Source of the DNA: Physcomitrium patens | Taxonomy: Eukaryota > Streptophyta > Bryopsida > Funariales > Funariaceae | Direction of reading: 5' to 3' | Length of the DNA stretch: 64,000 bases | Assembly (NCBI RefSeq): GCF_000002425.4 | Contig: NC_037253.1 | Coordinates: 12,456,238 to 12,520,237, forward strand | In this document: positions 22,883-33,613 of the stretch, piece after piece | How positions within the stretch are numbered: the stretch's first letter is position 1 | Layout of the letters: each line of letters opens with the position of its first letter | The notes under the pieces: model-generated | Seen by the model: only the letters and a program-made list of their open reading frames with translations | Told to the model about the DNA's origin: nothing | Databases searched by the model: none | Program-made: the position numbers and the translations under genes

Positions 22883-23887
22883 CTATTGTAGCTGGACGAA
22901 TCCGTTTTCTGACATGTTGTCTTCTTTGACCGTCGTACCCCTCATTTTATAGTTGCGTCGTTTCTTTGGACAATGTTGAGCAGTATGCTTAGGTTCTCCA
23001 CAATATAAACATAATCCTTCTTGACGACGACGAATCTTTTCTTGCTCAGTTAGGGGTTTAAAACGTATTGCGTCAATTTACATGTCTTCTACTTCTGAAT
23101 GTACGTTTGGCAAAGATGTTGATGTTGCCATTGAGTAATAACGTTGAGGTTCCCGTGAATGATTCTCGGATCAAAATTCGAAAAGTCGATTATCACATTT
23201 TACCGCAAAATCGATTGCTTGACTCAAAGTTTGAGGATCAGATAAGTTGAGCATCAATTTCTTTACTTCGTATTGCAATCCATAAAGAAATTGACTGATG
23301 AGTGCAGCATCATCCCACTTGATGTCAATTGCAAGTTGTCAAAATTGTGAAGCATATACTGTTAGTGAGCGATTTCCTTGTCGCAGAATTTGGATCTTAT
23401 TTGTTACAACACGAGTTGCATCGTGTTCACCATACATAGATCGAAACTCCGCCAAAAAAGCTTCCAAATTGTCCAATATTGGATTTCGTTGTTCAAGAAA
23501 AGACGAAAACCACGATAATGCAGAACCAGAAAGTAGAGTGCCAATAAACCTGACTTGTGATCCTGGAGTTGGATAGCTTTGCGGTTAAAGTTCAATTGCC
23601 AATTGTACTTGATTGATGAACCCTCGAAACTTTGATCTCGTACCATCAAATTTCTCAGGTAAGGCAATTCTTGGTTCTCTAGTGCTTATAGGGTGTTGTA
23701 CAATTGGAGAAGGAACGTGATTTGTTGTAGATGTTGAAGCAGCTCCGATCATCTCTATATCTCCACTTTCTGCTATTCTTGTTCTTTCCTGTGTTGGTGA
23801 ATTGAGTTGATGCATCGCAAGCATTAACTCCCTCATTTGCTCTTGCATTTGTGCCATTGCACTCTTCATTTCAACAAGCTCTGCCAT
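22883..23887 (-). pseudogene. gag: Class 1 gag with five in-frame stops (split element)
   Basis: Same structure as the gag at 1776-2780: 335 codons, one CCHC knuckle, same five stop positions, TAG at the end at 22883-22885. It differs from that copy by substitutions (for example MQEQMREL for MEEQIREL, and SNNKQ upstream of the ATG), so the shared stops are not simply a very recent duplication. Confidence 0.85.
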
Positions 23888-24099
23888 AATGACACTAAGA
23901 AGAAAAATTTGTTTGTTATTGCTCAAGACAAAAGAAAAGAAAGACTTGATAACAAAGAAGATACTAAGAACAATATCAGTTTAGAAGTGGGTAATCCGCA
24001 AACTTCTAATACGCTTATGTCTTGTCAAGAGAAAGGGGTAATCCACTCTTACTCAAGAAAAAACAAAGCTCTCATATTGTAAGTGTACTCTTGTCAATC

Positions 24100-24651
24100 T
24101 GTCAAGGACAAAGACTCGATGAGGGAAAATATACACCAAAAGGCTATCTCGATATAATAAGTCAAAATATAAACAAGTAGGTATATTAAAAGGAAACTGG
24201 AATGGCTATTGCCACAAGACAAGAAACTAAAGACTCTTGAACCTGGACTAGAAGCAAGAAAGGAGTTGACAAGAGTGAAGAAGCCTTCACTCTTGTCTCT
24301 ATATATACTATCTAACTAGGGGCTACGTGGCGACGTTCTATAGGACCTCCAATATGTGTTGACTTTGTAGGACACATGCCTTGACTTACAAGGCAAGTTT
24401 TTCTACGTGTGGGCCACATAGTTAGCTTGATCTTCAAGCTAACAACATGTGTGGCACATGGCCAACTTTTTGACCACGTTTCTAATCCAAAAAGTCAATT
24501 AAAGACACCTATGAAGTCAAAGCAGCGTCTAGGAAGTTTCTAAGAAGCTTCTATATTAAATATTATAGAATTAACTTACTTTTATCTACTTTTACTTACT
24601 TCTACCTATTTCTATATGTAATTATTAGCTTACATGATTATGGCCGTGACA
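24100..24651 (-). repeat. Class 1 5' LTR, reverse
   Basis: 552 bp, variant 1, adjoining the gag leader on its left and unique DNA (ATAAG) on its right. Confidence 0.92.
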
Positions 24652-25846
24652 ATAAGTTTCTAAAAACTTAGAAATTATTATCATTACTTAACTTGTTCCT
24701 CTCCAATCAAGTCTTTATTCTTGGCACCTTTCAAACAATTCATTGTTGCTTATAATGGCTTCAGGAATAAATTATTTCAAAGATTCTACTTTTGACATTG
24801 TCATTAATAANNNNNNNNNNNNNNNNNNNNNNNNNNNNNNNNNNNNNNNNNNNNNNNNNNNNNNNNNNNNNNNNNNNNNNNNNNNNNNNNNNNNNNNNNN
24901 NNNNNNNNNNATATCAAAATCAATTGATAAGGGCTTTATCATTCCAATCTACATTGCAAGCAAGGTTTTAGAATTCAGTAGTATATATGGTGGCTGATCT
25001 AGATCCTTGTCTTAAAGATAGGAACTTGGTCTTTCTTGCTTTTTTTCAATCACTTTCTCTAAATGTGGTCGTAAACACTTCTATGAATGAATTTAAATTA
25101 TAAAGCAATTGTGAATCTTTTTCTAATAGAAGAGCAAACATACAAAGAATACTTCTAAATAGAAGTGCATCTATAAATCCAATTTGAGTAAATTCATTAG
25201 AATATTAGAAGAGATACAACCTTAGATAAAGCTTGACTTGTTGCAAAAATCTTTAAAAAATTTATCTTATTCTATCAAACTTCTTGGGCATACTAATTCT
25301 TATCCCTATTGTATTTGTAAAAATAAAACTTTTAAAATTTGGTTGTGACATCAATCTATTTGCTTCTTTTCACTATATAGCTTTTTGACATAGACTCTAA
25401 ATTTCTTTCATATGCATAGGATTAGTGTTTCTATAGTTGGAGCTATTGATACATGAAATTTTCACCTAAAAAGTATTGATAAGTTAATGAAAAATTATAA
25501 TAGTTACAAATCTATTCTCACTTCTGCTAAGTATAGCACCTATGATTTTTTTTTATTTCAATTAACTTAACAAATACATAAATTAAATTAGAAGAAAATA
25601 ATATGCAACATCTAATATTAAATAAAAATTTCTACAAAAAAAGATAATCTGCTCTCTTTAAAAAAAAAATCAATATTACAAAACTAAACAATTTATTTAA
25701 AGATAAGTAATCTTTAGCCTTTTAAATATAACAATAGAAGTAGAATAATTCACTCACTTCTTAAACAAGAGAAGAACAATGAGTTAGTACTTTTTTCAAA
25801 CTATCAAGGATATAAATCTTCAAGAAAGAAATCTTCAATATACTGT
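24652..25846. other. Unique AT-rich segment containing the assembly gap
   Basis: About 1.1 kb of known bases between two class 1 LTRs, with no convincing coding frame. Its ends, ATAAG on the left and ACTGT on the right, match neither each other nor the other LTR flanks in the window. It is the only part of the cluster that I cannot place in the history of the host element, and it contains the gap, so its position is the least secure in the window. Confidence 0.6.
24811..24910. other. Assembly gap of exactly 100 N
   Basis: A run of exactly 100 N, the conventional placeholder for a gap of unknown size between contigs. Adjacency of the two sides is therefore inferred by the assembler, not sequenced. 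Confidence 0.98.
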
Positions 25847-26376
25847 TGTCAAGGACAAGAACTCGATGAAAGCTAAAGAGTAAGTGAGACTTTTCTCAAA
25901 AAGAAATAGGACAAAATAGAAATATGTATATTAAGAAAGAAACTGGAATGGCTATTGCCAAAATACAAGAAAACTAGAGACCCTTGAAACTAGACTAGAA
26001 GCAAGAAAGGAGTTGACAAGAGTGAAGAGGGCTTCACTCTTGCCTCTATATATACTATCTAACTAGAAGCCACGTGGCGATGTTCTATAAGACCTCCAAT
26101 ATATGTTGACTTTCTAGGCCACATGCCTTTGCTTGCAAGGCAAGTTTTCTATGGATGGACCACGTAGTTAGCTTGTTCTTTAAGCTTCCAACATGTGTGG
26201 CACATGGCTAACTTGTTGACCAAGTTTCTAACCTAAAAGTCAACTAACGACTCCTATAAAGTCAAAGCAGCGTCTATGAAGCTTCTAAGAAGCTTCTCTA
26301 GAAGATATTACACAATTAACCTACTTTTACATACTTTTATCTATTCATATAGGTAATTATATGTATGTCCGTGACA
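25847..26376 (-). repeat. Class 1 LTR, variant 3
   Basis: 530 bp, TGTCAAGGACAAGAACTCG to TATGTCCGTGACA on the plus strand. It is diverged from all other class 1 LTRs here (for example GAGAAGGGCTTCACTC for the hairpin region, ATTATATGTATGTCC near the end). Followed by a run of seven C, the reversed purine tract. Confidence 0.88.
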
Positions 26377-26417
26377 TTACCCCCCCTTCTAGGGACGAGT
26401 TCCACGAGGAGCGGTGA

Positions 26418-26840
26418 TTATATATTGAGAAAATCTAATATGCGGCGAATTGTATTTGCTACATACTCTGATCTTTGTTCTCTTCGAAGATAGTTGATGG
26501 GTCCTCTTAGCCATCGATAGTGTCCCATTCCAGGGCGAGAAGACCACCCTGTTATTTGATCACTGTTGAGGCCTTCATAACTTCCTTCAAATAATACATT
26601 TGAAACACCATCAGGAGTCGTTCCTATCTCCAATAATATCACCAAACATCGAGAATCTCTTCCAAGGTCGTGATACCAAACGCGTTGTATCTCACCATCT
26701 ATTCGAGGAAGAACATGTCGTTCTTGAGGGTCTTCATCTCGGTTGCGTCGTCTTGAAGGTTGTGACAATCGCAATGTCCCACCCGGTAAGTCAGCAAACG
26801 AAGGTTCTTGAGTTGAATCCGCTGGTTGTTGGCTCTCCAT
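26418..26840 (-). CDS. Class 1 extra 3' ORF, 140 codons (copy B)
   Basis: Intact 140-codon frame, same start and stop positions as the ORF at 38419-38841, differing at about a dozen residues (for example GGTLRLS for DETLRLS, RIDGEI for RTDGEI, RILDFLNI at the end). The substitutions leave the frame open in a diverged copy, which is weak evidence that the product mattered. No recognisable domain. Confidence 0.65.
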   Translation of the reverse strand: MESQQPADSTQEPSFADLPGGTLRLSQPSRRRNRDEDPQERHVLPRIDGEIQRVWYHDLGRDSRCLVILLEIGTTPDGVSNVLFEGSYEGLNSDQITGWSSRPGMGHYRWLRGPINYLRREQRSEYVANTIRRILDFLNI

Positions 26841-26935
26841 CTAATTAGTGTCACAAAATGCAAAGAAGTTACAAACAAGGATAGGAAATTGAATGTTATC
26901 TTGCCTCAATCTTGTCTCTTTTATAAGAGAGGTTT

Positions 26936-29900
26936 TCATCTTGGTTTTGATGGATGTCGTTGATGAAAAACTTTGACCTTAGCTGATGCATTTGCTAGAT
27001 TCCTGGATGGCTCCCATGTGCGCTCACTAATATCATATCCGCACCAATGAACAAGATATTCCAGCTTATTTCGGTGCCGCCTTGAGTCTAATATCTCTTC
27101 CACCTCAAATTCTTCATTATTATCTACTTCTATAGGAGGCGGTGGCATTTGTCTTCTTCCTTGTATATCCACTGTCTTATATGGTTCAAGAAGAGACACG
27201 TGGAATACAGGATGGATCTTCATTGACTCCGGTAGATGTAACCGATATGCAACTGGGTTGATCTGTTCAGAAACAGAAAAGGGGCCAAGCCTACGATAGT
27301 CCAATTTGTCACAAGGTCGAGTGGTCTTGATATTGCGACGAAGTAGGCATACCTTATCACCCACGTTGAGTTGTGGTTGCTCTTTACGATATACATCTGC
27401 ATTTATCTTTTGTCGTTCTTGAGCTTCCTTCAATTGTGTCTTCATTATTGCATGTAACTCTGACAACCGATTTGCCATATCTTCTGCTGCAGGATTATCA
27501 ACTTTTGAAAAATCAAAAGTATCAAGTCGTGGATGATAGCCATAATTGGCAAAGAAAGGTGTTTGTTGCGTGGAGGAATGTACCGTATTATTATAAGCAA
27601 ACTCTGCCAATGGCAGAAGGTTTGTCCAATCATCTTGTTGGTAGTTGATGGTACACCTTAAATACTGTTCCAAGACTTAGTTTACGCGCTCTGTTTGTCC
27701 ATCAGTTTGAGGATGGAAAGCTGAAGATAGCTTTATGTCCACTTTTAAAATCTTGAAAAGAGTCCTCCAGAATCTCAACACAAATTGAGTTTCCCTATCC
27801 GATATGATATCTTTAGGTAATCCATGATAGCGATAGATATTATCAATGAAAAGCTTAGCTGTTTCTTCACCTGTGATAGATTTTGTACATGGCATAAAAT
27901 GTGCCATCTTGGTGAAACGATCTACTATCACAAATATAGAATCATAAGATCTTGAGTTTGGAAGATCTGTGATGAAATCCATAGAAACAGAAGACCATGG
28001 TTGTTCTGGTATAGGTAATGGCTGAAGAAGTCCGTAAGGTCGATGTCGAGGAATTTTTGATCTTGAACAAATATCACATGATTGTACAAAGTCTTTGATT
28101 GACTTCCACATTTGTGGCCACCAAAAATCTCTTAATATGAGTTCCAGAGTCTTATTATATCCAAAGTGCCCTGCTGCTGGAAAGTCATGACGTGCTTGAA
28201 GAACACGCAAACGTGCTTTTCCTTCTGGAACATATAGGCGTCCTTCAAAATATAATAGATTATTCTTGAACTCGAACTTAGAAGAATCATGAGACTTGGA
28301 AGAATTATTCTCGATATCATGAACAAGAGGGTCTGAGGACATACTGGACTGGATTTGCTTGAGAAAAGTTGAATCAACAGTCAATGTTGATTTCACTGCT
28401 CGGAGATGAAATTGCTCCGGTTTCAAGAGGACCGTTCTTTGTTGCTCAAAAGCTGCATCTCCTTCTTTTGGTGCAAAATAAGAACGTCTAGATAGGGCAT
28501 CGGACAAACCTTGTTGTTTTCCTGGCCGATAAGTGATAATGAACTCGAATCTTGACAAAGACATACTCCAACGAGCTTGACGACGATTCAACACGCGTGC
28601 TGACATGAAATACTCGAGGTTCTTGTGATCTATATACACAGTGACTGGACTAGAAGCACCTTCTAAATAATGACGCCATTCTTGAAAAGAATCCACGATT
28701 GCAAGAAGTTCTTTATCGTGGATCTCATAATTGATCTCGGCTGCTGAGAATTTTCTTGAATGAAAAGCTATCGGATGAAGTTTGTCATCTGTTCCCATTT
28801 GTGATAAAACTGCACCCAAGGCAAAATCCGATGCGTTTGTTTCCATAAAAAATACCTTGGAAAAGTCAACACGATATAAGACTGGTGCAGAGACAAACGA
28901 TGTCTTCAAGGCTTCAAATGCTGCTTCCGCTTCTTGATTCCATTGAAATTTATCTTTACTAGTCAAGCGTGTAAGTGGAGCTGCAACTCGTGAGAAATCT
29001 TTGATGAAGATCCGATAGTAATTTGCAAATCCCAAGAAACATTGGACATCTCTTACCGTCCTTGGAATCTTCCAATCCATGATTGTTTGGACTTTCTTAG
29101 AATCCATCATGAGACCATCATTTGAAATGATGTATCCTAAAAAGTCAACTTGAGTAGTGTGAAATACACACTTTTCCATCTTGGCGTACAATCCTGCATC
29201 TCTGAGTTTTTGTAATACTTGACGAACATGTATTTCATGTTCTTCAACATTCTTAGAATAAATCAGGATATCGTCTAGGTAGCAGACGACAAAATTATCT
29301 AAGAATTCACGAAATACATCATTCATGAGATGTTGAAAAGCAGCTGGTGCATTCGTGAGTCCAAAAGGCATGACATTATATTCAAAATACCCGTACCTGG
29401 TTCGAAACGCAGTCTTCCATTCATCTCCTTCTTTGATCCGTACTAGATTATATGCTCCTCTTAGATCTATTTTTGTATAGATCTTAGCTTGATTCAATTG
29501 GTCAAAGAGTTCTGATATCAAAGATAATGGATACCTGTTCTTGATTGTGATCTTGTTGAGTCCTCGATAATCAACACACATTCGTAAAGATCCATCTTTT
29601 TTCTTTACGAATAGAATTGGAGCTCCTGCTGGAGATTTTGAATGGCGTATGAAATTCTTCGCTAAATTCTCGTCAATATATGTCTTGAGTTCAGCCATCT
29701 CATCTTGCGATAAACTGTAAATTGGTCCAAATGGTGGCTGAGTTCCTTCCTTGAGGTCGATTGAACAATCATATGGGCGATGCTCAGGAAGAATATCTGC
29801 ATTCTTTTTCTCAAAAACGTCTTGATAATCCTGATATTGACTTGGAATGCCACTTGAAGTCTTTACGTTTTCAGAAATAGGTGCAACATAAATAGCAAAA

Positions 29901-30424
29901 GTTGATCCTTCTTTTGCTGCGTGTATAAATGCTTTTGCACCTATTAGTACGGGTTTTACTATACTAGACTTATAATTTTTTACTTGATTGGTAGAACTAT
30001 TAATAACGCTTTGGGAAAAGTCAAGTTTATGTGAATTCCAATCTATTCGAGGATTATATTTTTCTAGCCAGGATAAACCTAAAATAACTGGATTGGACGG
30101 GGATTTAATTATGTTAAAAGCTATGTAGCTTTCATGACCGTCTATTGTTACTTTTATAGGATGAGTTTCATGAGTGACATCTCCAGAAGAGAAGGGACGA
30201 CCATCTATGACTTCTACATGTACTGGTTTAGGTTTCTGTACAAAGGGTATTTTACGACTTTTAACAAATTGTTCATCTAAAAAACATGCTGAGGCTCCCG
30301 AATCTAATAAAGCAGAGGCTTTGTAATTCTTAGGTCCTAAATATAAGTCTATTATAAAACAAGGAGAGGGTTCTGAGGAGAAGATAGGACCTTCATTAGG
30401 AATTGTACAAGGTTCCAGCTGCAC
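26936..30424 (-). pseudogene. pol: Class 1 pol, copy B, one stop
   Basis: 1163-codon frame from a GTG at 30422-30424. Protease DSGAS near residue 43; RT with MCVDYRGLNKI and CYLDDILIYSK; RNase H ([15 protein letters not shown], where the first D-containing motif has TN for TD); integrase zinc finger HDFPAAGHFGYNKT and CDIC, catalytic Asp in SMDFITDLP, Asp in IISDRETQF and Glu in TDGQTERVN; chromodomain FEVEEILD, YLVHWCGYD, RTWEP. The only in-frame stop is TAA at 27677-27679, where other copies have CAA. Residues up to TAFRTRYG are identical to the pol at 34836; after that the two diverge. Confidence 0.9.
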
Positions 30425-31691
30425 GGTCCCTATTGTAGCTGGACGAATCCGTTTTCTGACATGTTGTCTTCTTTGACCGTCGTACCCCTCATTTTATAGT
30501 TGCGTCGTTTCTTTGGACAATGTTGAGCAGTATGCTTAGGTTCTCCACAATATAAACATAATCCTTCTTGACGACGACGAATCTTTTCTTGCTCAGTTAG
30601 GGGTTTAAAACGTATCGCGTCAATTTACATGTCTTCTACTTCTGAATGTACGTTTGGCAAAGATGTTGATGTTGCCATTGAGTAATAACGTTGAGGTTCC
30701 CGTGAATGATTCTCGGATCAAAATTCGAAAAGTCGATTATCACATTTTACCGCAAAATCGATTGCTTGACTCAAAGTTTGAGGATCAGATAAGTTGAGCA
30801 TCAATTTCTTTACTTCGTATTGCAATCCATAAAGAAATTGACTGATGAGTGCAGCATCATCCCACTTGATGTCAATTGCAAGTTGTCAAAATTGTGAAGC
30901 ATATACTGTTAGTGAGCGATTTCCTTGTCGCAGAATTTGGATCTTATTTGTTACAACACGAGTTGCATCGTGTTCACCATACATAGATCGAAACTCCGCC
31001 AAAAAAGCTTCCAAATTGTCCAATATTGGATTTCGTTGTTCAAGAAAAGACGAAAACCACGATAATGCAGAACCAAAAAGTAGAGTGCCAATAAACCTGA
31101 CTTGTGATCCTGGAGTTGGATAGCTTTGCGGTTAAAGTTCAATTGCCAATTGTACTTGATTGATGAATCCTCGAAACTTTGATCTCGTACCATCAAATTT
31201 CTCGGGTAAGGCAATTCTTGGTTCTCTAGTGCTTATAGGGTGTTGTACAATTGGAGAAGGAACGTGATTTGTTGTAGATATTGAAGCAGCTCCGATCATC
31301 TCTATATCCCCACTTTCTGCTATTGTTGTTCTTTCCTGTGTTGGTGAATTGAGTTGATGTATCGCAAGCATTAACTCCCTCATTTGCTCTTCCATTTGTG
31401 CCATTACACTCTTCATTTCAACAAGCTCTGCCATAATGACACTAAGAAGAAAAATTTGTTTGATATTGCTCAAGACAAAAGAAAAGAAAGACTTGATAAT
31501 AAAGAAGATACTAAGAACAATATCAGTTTAGAAGTGGGTAATCCGCAAACTTCTAATACGCTTATGTCTTGTCAAGAGATAGGGGTAATCCACTCTTACT
31601 CAAGAAAAAACAAAGCTCTGATATTATAAGTGTACTCTTGTCAATCTGTTAAGGACAAAGACTCGATGAGGGAAAACATACACCAAAAGGC
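29394..31691 (-). repeat. Left arm of 2298-bp inverted repeat
   Basis: Inverted match to 33569-35866, covering the last 45 bp of the LTR, the leader, all of gag and the pol through mid-RT. Identity begins at GCCTTTTGGTG and stops at GAACCAGGTA. Equal length and shared private substitutions; I compared many segments by eye and found no difference, but not every base. Confidence 0.8.
30430..31434 (-). pseudogene. gag: Class 1 gag with five in-frame stops, copy B
   Basis: 335-codon frame with the five family stops and the CCHC knuckle. It lies in the arm of the large inverted repeat, and at every place compared is identical to the gag at 33826-34830, including private changes (GAGATAGGGG and CTTGATAATAAAG in the leader, AIHQLN and ASISTTN in the protein). 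Confidence 0.85.
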
Positions 31692-32205
31692 TATCTCGAT
31701 ATAATAAGTCAAAATATAAACAAGTAGGTATATTAAAAGGAAACTGGAATGGCTATTGCCACAAGATAAGAAACTAAAGACTCTTGAACCTGGACTAGAA
31801 GCAAGAAAGGAGTTGACAAGAGTGAAGAAGCCTTCACTCTTGTCTCTATATATACTATCTAACTAGGGGCTATGTGGCGACATTCTATAGGACCTCCAAT
31901 ATGTGTTGACTTGGGTCCTCTAGGTGCCTTTGAATTTACAAGGAAAAGTTGTTTTTAAGTGTGGGGCCACCATAGTTAGCTTGATCTTCAAGCTAACAAC
32001 ATGTGTGGCACATGGCCAACTTGTTGACCATGTTTCTAATCCAAAAAGTCAATTAAAGACACCTATGAAGTCAAAGCGGCGTCTAGGAAGTTTCTAGGAA
32101 GCTTTTATATTAAATATTATAGAATTAACTTACTTTTATCTACTTTTACTTACTTCTACCTATTTCTATTTGTAATTATTAGCTTACATGATTATGGCCG
32201 TGACA
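31647..32205 (-). repeat. Class 1 5' LTR, copy B
   Basis: 559 bp of variant 1. It has a diverged patch at about 31911-31975 (GACTTGGGTCCTCTAGGTGCC, GTTGTTTTTAAGTGTGGGGCC) not seen in other copies. Followed on the right by ATCAT (32206-32210). Confidence 0.9.
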
Positions 32206-33049
32206 ATCATCATCACACCTGTATGCACCTTATTTTGCATATTAGAAACCAATTTCTACAAAGAAATTGCCAAATGCATTGGTATCAAGAGATCCAATGA
32301 GTCATTGCTGTTAACATTGATGAAAAAAATGGATGAATTGGTTGTGAATCTGGCCAAGGATAAAGAAAAAAGGCATAAACCAATCAATATGTGTCCCAAT
32401 TTTTGGTGCAGCAATTATAAGGGACAAGGTCATTTAGTAATTGAATATCTTTTACCACCCCAAATGATTATACAATGTACATTTTGTGGGGGCAAGCATA
32501 TTACCACCAACTGTTGGAATTTACGGAAGCAACAATAACTCAATAACCAGATAATGATTCACCAACTTCGTGGGATGTCAATCAAGTACAGATGAATAAT
32601 AGGTTTGGCTGAAATAGAAATCGAGCGAATAAACAAAATAGGAATCATTTCAATTTCCTAAACTCTGAATTTTACCAAGAAGGTATATCCAATACTCACG
32701 GATTGGCGATGAACCAACCAGAATACCATCAATATCCACCCATGATGAAACTAATGCCAAACTCTATAATAACAATGGACCAACCAGGATCCTTTACTCA
32801 TCAGACAAGAAACACACTTAGCCGTTATATACCAGTAGAGACACCCATTATCCCTAAACGAGTTGGCAAGAGACCACTTCATTGCTATCGTTACAGACAA
32901 ATCAAACATTATGAGAGTCAATATTCTAATCCAAGGGTCAGTGATGACTATGCTCCAATATGAAGAAATTGTAAGCAGTCTGGTCACACTTATCAGCAGT
33001 GCAATGTGCCCTTTAATTATAATAATTGGGACCAACAAATGCAAACAAG
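32206..33049 (+). pseudogene. gag: Class 3 gag, zinc-knuckle part, inverted
   Basis: Plus-strand remnant between two class 1 elements. It encodes a CCHC-type region: CPNFWCSNYKGQGHLVIE, then CTFCGGKHITTNC, stops, then a worn CYRYRQIKHYES and a last knuckle CKQSGHTYQQC (its first Cys codon region shows TGA). It continues the class 3 gag whose N-terminal part is on the minus strand at 39440-40587, so its orientation is reversed with respect to the rest of the host. The ends ATCAT and ACAAG are the target duplications of two class 1 insertions. Confidence 0.75.
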
Positions 33050-33613
33050 TGTCACGGCCATAATCATGTAAGCTAATAATTACATATAGAAATAGGTAGA
33101 AGTAAGTAAAAGTAGATAAAAGTAAATTAATTCTATAATATTTAATATAAAAGCTTCCTAAAAACTTCCTAGACTCTGCTTTGACTTCATAGGTGTCTTT
33201 AATTGACTTTTTGGATTAGAAACGTGGTCAACAAGTTGGCCATGTGCCGCACATGTTGTTAGCTTGAAGATCAAGCTAACTATGTGGCCCATACGTAGAA
33301 AAACTTGCCTTGTAAGTCAAGGCATGTGTCCTACAAAGTCAACACATATTCGAGGTCCTATAGAACATCGCCACGTAGCTCCTAGCTGGATAGTATATAT
33401 AGAGACAAGAGTGAAGGCTTCTTCACTCTTGTCAACTCTTTTCTTACTTCTAGTCTAGTTTCAAGGGTCTCTAGTTTTCTTGTCTTGTGGCAATAGCCAT
33501 TCTAGTTTCTCTTTTCAATATACATACTTATTATTCATATTTTGTTACTTTTCTTTCTGTGAAGGCTTGCCTTTTGGTGTATGTTTTCCCTCATCGAGTC
33601 TTTGTCCTTAACA
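33050..33613 (+). repeat. Class 1 5' LTR, chimeric (variant 2 then variant 1)
   Basis: 564 bp. Up to about 33568 it follows the variant 2 LTR at 17713-18273 (TCTCTAGTTTTCTTG, TATTCATATTTTGTTAC); from 33569 it is variant 1 and identical to the end of the LTR at 31647 (CCTCATCGAGTCTTTGTCCTTAACA). The switch point is also the outer end of the large inverted repeat. Confidence 0.85.
33393..33433 (+). promoter_or_regulatory. LTR TATA box and adjoining perfect hairpin
   Basis: TATATATA at about 33394-33401 is followed at once by a 30-nt inverted repeat, 33404-33433: GACAAGAGTGAAG, loop GCTT, CTTCACTCTTGTC. The 13-bp stem is perfect. If transcription starts some 25-30 nt after the TATA box, the hairpin lies at or just before the RNA 5' end. 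It recurs in all variant 1 and 2 LTRs. Confidence 0.6.

Larger units (their letters stand above)
25847..32205 (-). mobile_element. Class 1 chromovirus, copy B (complete in structure, mismatched LTRs)
   Basis: Minus-strand element with 3' LTR (25847-26376), purine tract (reverse of TTACCCCCCCTTCT), the 140-codon ORF, pol, gag and 5' LTR (31647-32205). The two LTRs belong to different sequence variants, and the flanks differ (ACTGT left, ATCAT right), so it is a recombinant and not one simple insertion. ATCAT matches the flank of the other element at 39435-39439 (ATGAT, reverse complement). Confidence 0.9.

Noticed and set aside
25842..32210. Copy B as a simple intact insertion
   Set aside because: Its flanks ACTGT and ATCAT differ and its LTRs are of different variants, so its ends do not come from a single event.
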